Below, piece after piece: positions 6,497-6,795 of a stretch of 6,795 bases of DNA. Within the stretch, counting starts at the first letter, position 1. The number at the start of each line of letters is the position of its first letter. The notes under the pieces were generated by a model. That model was given only the letters and a program-made list of their open reading frames with translations, had not been told where the DNA came from and did no database searches. Made by a program: the position numbers and the translations under genes. Location of the stretch: contig CADBRF010000291.1 of the NCBI GenBank assembly GCA_902796975.1, forward strand, positions 1 through 6,795, given 5' to 3'. The DNA is from an uncultured Coriobacteriaceae bacterium (GTDB taxonomy: Bacteria > Actinomycetota > Coriobacteriia > Coriobacteriales > QAMH01).

Positions 6497-6533
6497 GAAG
6501 CCGGCATTCGCATCTCGCGGGTGCCGGCTTCTT
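6497..6533 (+). terminator. Hairpin terminator after the symporter gene
   Basis: GAAGCCGGCA (6497-6506) pairs perfectly with TGCCGGCTTC (6522-6531) around a 15-nt loop, beginning 48 nt after the symporter stop codon. The following bases, TTCATGTCT, give only a weak U-tract, so termination may be partial. Strong stem and position make it the likely end of the trmB-symporter transcript. Confidence 0.75.
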
Positions 6534-6548
6534 CATGTCTGCGAGGCT

Positions 6549-6602
6549 ATTAGTTAAACAAACAGCCGGCACGCGGACCATTTATTCTTCTTGTTAACTA
6601 AT
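6549..6602. repeat. Imperfect 12-bp inverted repeat in an AT-rich control region
   Basis: ATTAGTTAAACAA (6549-6561) and TTGTTAACTAAT (6591-6602) are reverse complements apart from one extra A in the left arm, with 29 nt between them. They lie upstream of the possible promoter of the next gene. They could be paired operator sites of one regulator or a leader or terminator hairpin. The interval contains AGCCGGCA (6564-6571), a further copy of the terminator stem sequence. Confidence 0.5.
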
Positions 6603-6616
6603 CTTGTTTCGATATA

Positions 6617-6645
6617 TTGCCTATTCAATCTAATACGTGTAAGAT
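6617..6645 (+). promoter_or_regulatory. Candidate promoter for the gene at the right edge
   Basis: TTGCCT (6617-6622) and TAAGAT (6640-6645) are 17 nt apart, each matching four of six consensus bases, in strongly AT-rich DNA downstream of the terminator and of the inverted repeat. The leader to the ATG at 6727 would be about 75 nt. Confidence 0.4.
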
Positions 6646-6726
6646 TCACAATGTCTTATAGGAAGAGCAGATGAATCTTTTTCTAAGATAAAGATTTCTG
6701 TTCCGCACAAGGAGGAATGAAGGTCC

Positions 6727-6795
6727 ATGAAGAAAGGGAAGTTCGTAACCCTGCTCGTGAGCGGCGTTGCAGCGGTTGGCCTCGTTGCAAGTCTC
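6727..6795 (+). CDS. Start of an exported protein or lipoprotein, cut by the window edge
   Basis: Only 23 residues are visible. They form a typical signal-peptide beginning: a Lys-rich n-region (MKKGKF) followed by a hydrophobic run rich in Val, Leu, Ala and Gly (VTLLVSGVAAVGLVASL). A lipobox Cys could follow just past the edge, as in solute-binding lipoproteins, but this cannot be seen. GGAGG at 6711-6715 lies 11 nt before the ATG, rather far, and a weaker AAGG lies 3 nt before it. An ATG at 6717 in another frame gives a charged, unconvincing peptide. The gene appears to have its own promoter after the symporter terminator. Function is unknown. Confidence 0.7.
   Translation, partial: MKKGKFVTLLVSGVAAVGLVASL

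Overview
The window carries ordinary bacterial chromosomal genes from a moderately GC-rich organism (coding parts are GC-rich by eye, most intergenic DNA is less so, and the last gap is strongly AT-rich). Gene starts use AAAGGA/GGAGG-type ribosome binding sites. The gene set, the long acidic extensions and the sequence variants in TrmB and PPK1 would fit an anaerobic actinobacterium of the Coriobacteriia (Olsenella/Slackia-like). This is a tentative judgement by eye with no search behind it.

Layout. Left block, minus strand: ppk1 (polyphosphate kinase, start at 2235, running off the left edge so that only the extreme C-terminus is missing) lies downstream of moeA (molybdopterin molybdenumtransferase, 3790 to 2531). 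The 295-nt gap between them holds a strong nested inverted repeat just after moeA, a possible promoter and an 11-bp direct repeat in the ppk1 leader, so the two genes may not be one simple operon. Right block, plus strand: trmB (tRNA m7G46 methyltransferase family, 4092-4928), then a dicarboxylate/amino-acid:cation symporter of the GltP/DctA (SLC1-like) family (4992-6449) closed by a hairpin terminator. An AT-rich control region with an inverted repeat and a possible promoter follows, and then the first 23 codons of an exported protein or lipoprotein that runs off the right edge. moeA and trmB are divergent across a 301-nt gap.

How the genes relate. PPK1 makes polyphosphate from ATP, MoeA inserts molybdate into molybdopterin to finish Moco, TrmB modifies tRNA, and the symporter imports acidic amino acids or dicarboxylates. 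They do not form an obvious pathway; the window looks like core metabolism rather than an island. No mobile element, CRISPR array, tRNA or rRNA gene was seen. I found no convincing previously undescribed multi-gene system. The points most worth a second look are non-coding (the nested hairpin at 2423-2501, the 15-bp palindrome over the trmB stop codon, the inverted repeat at 6549-6602) and family-signature substitutions in PPK1 and TrmB.
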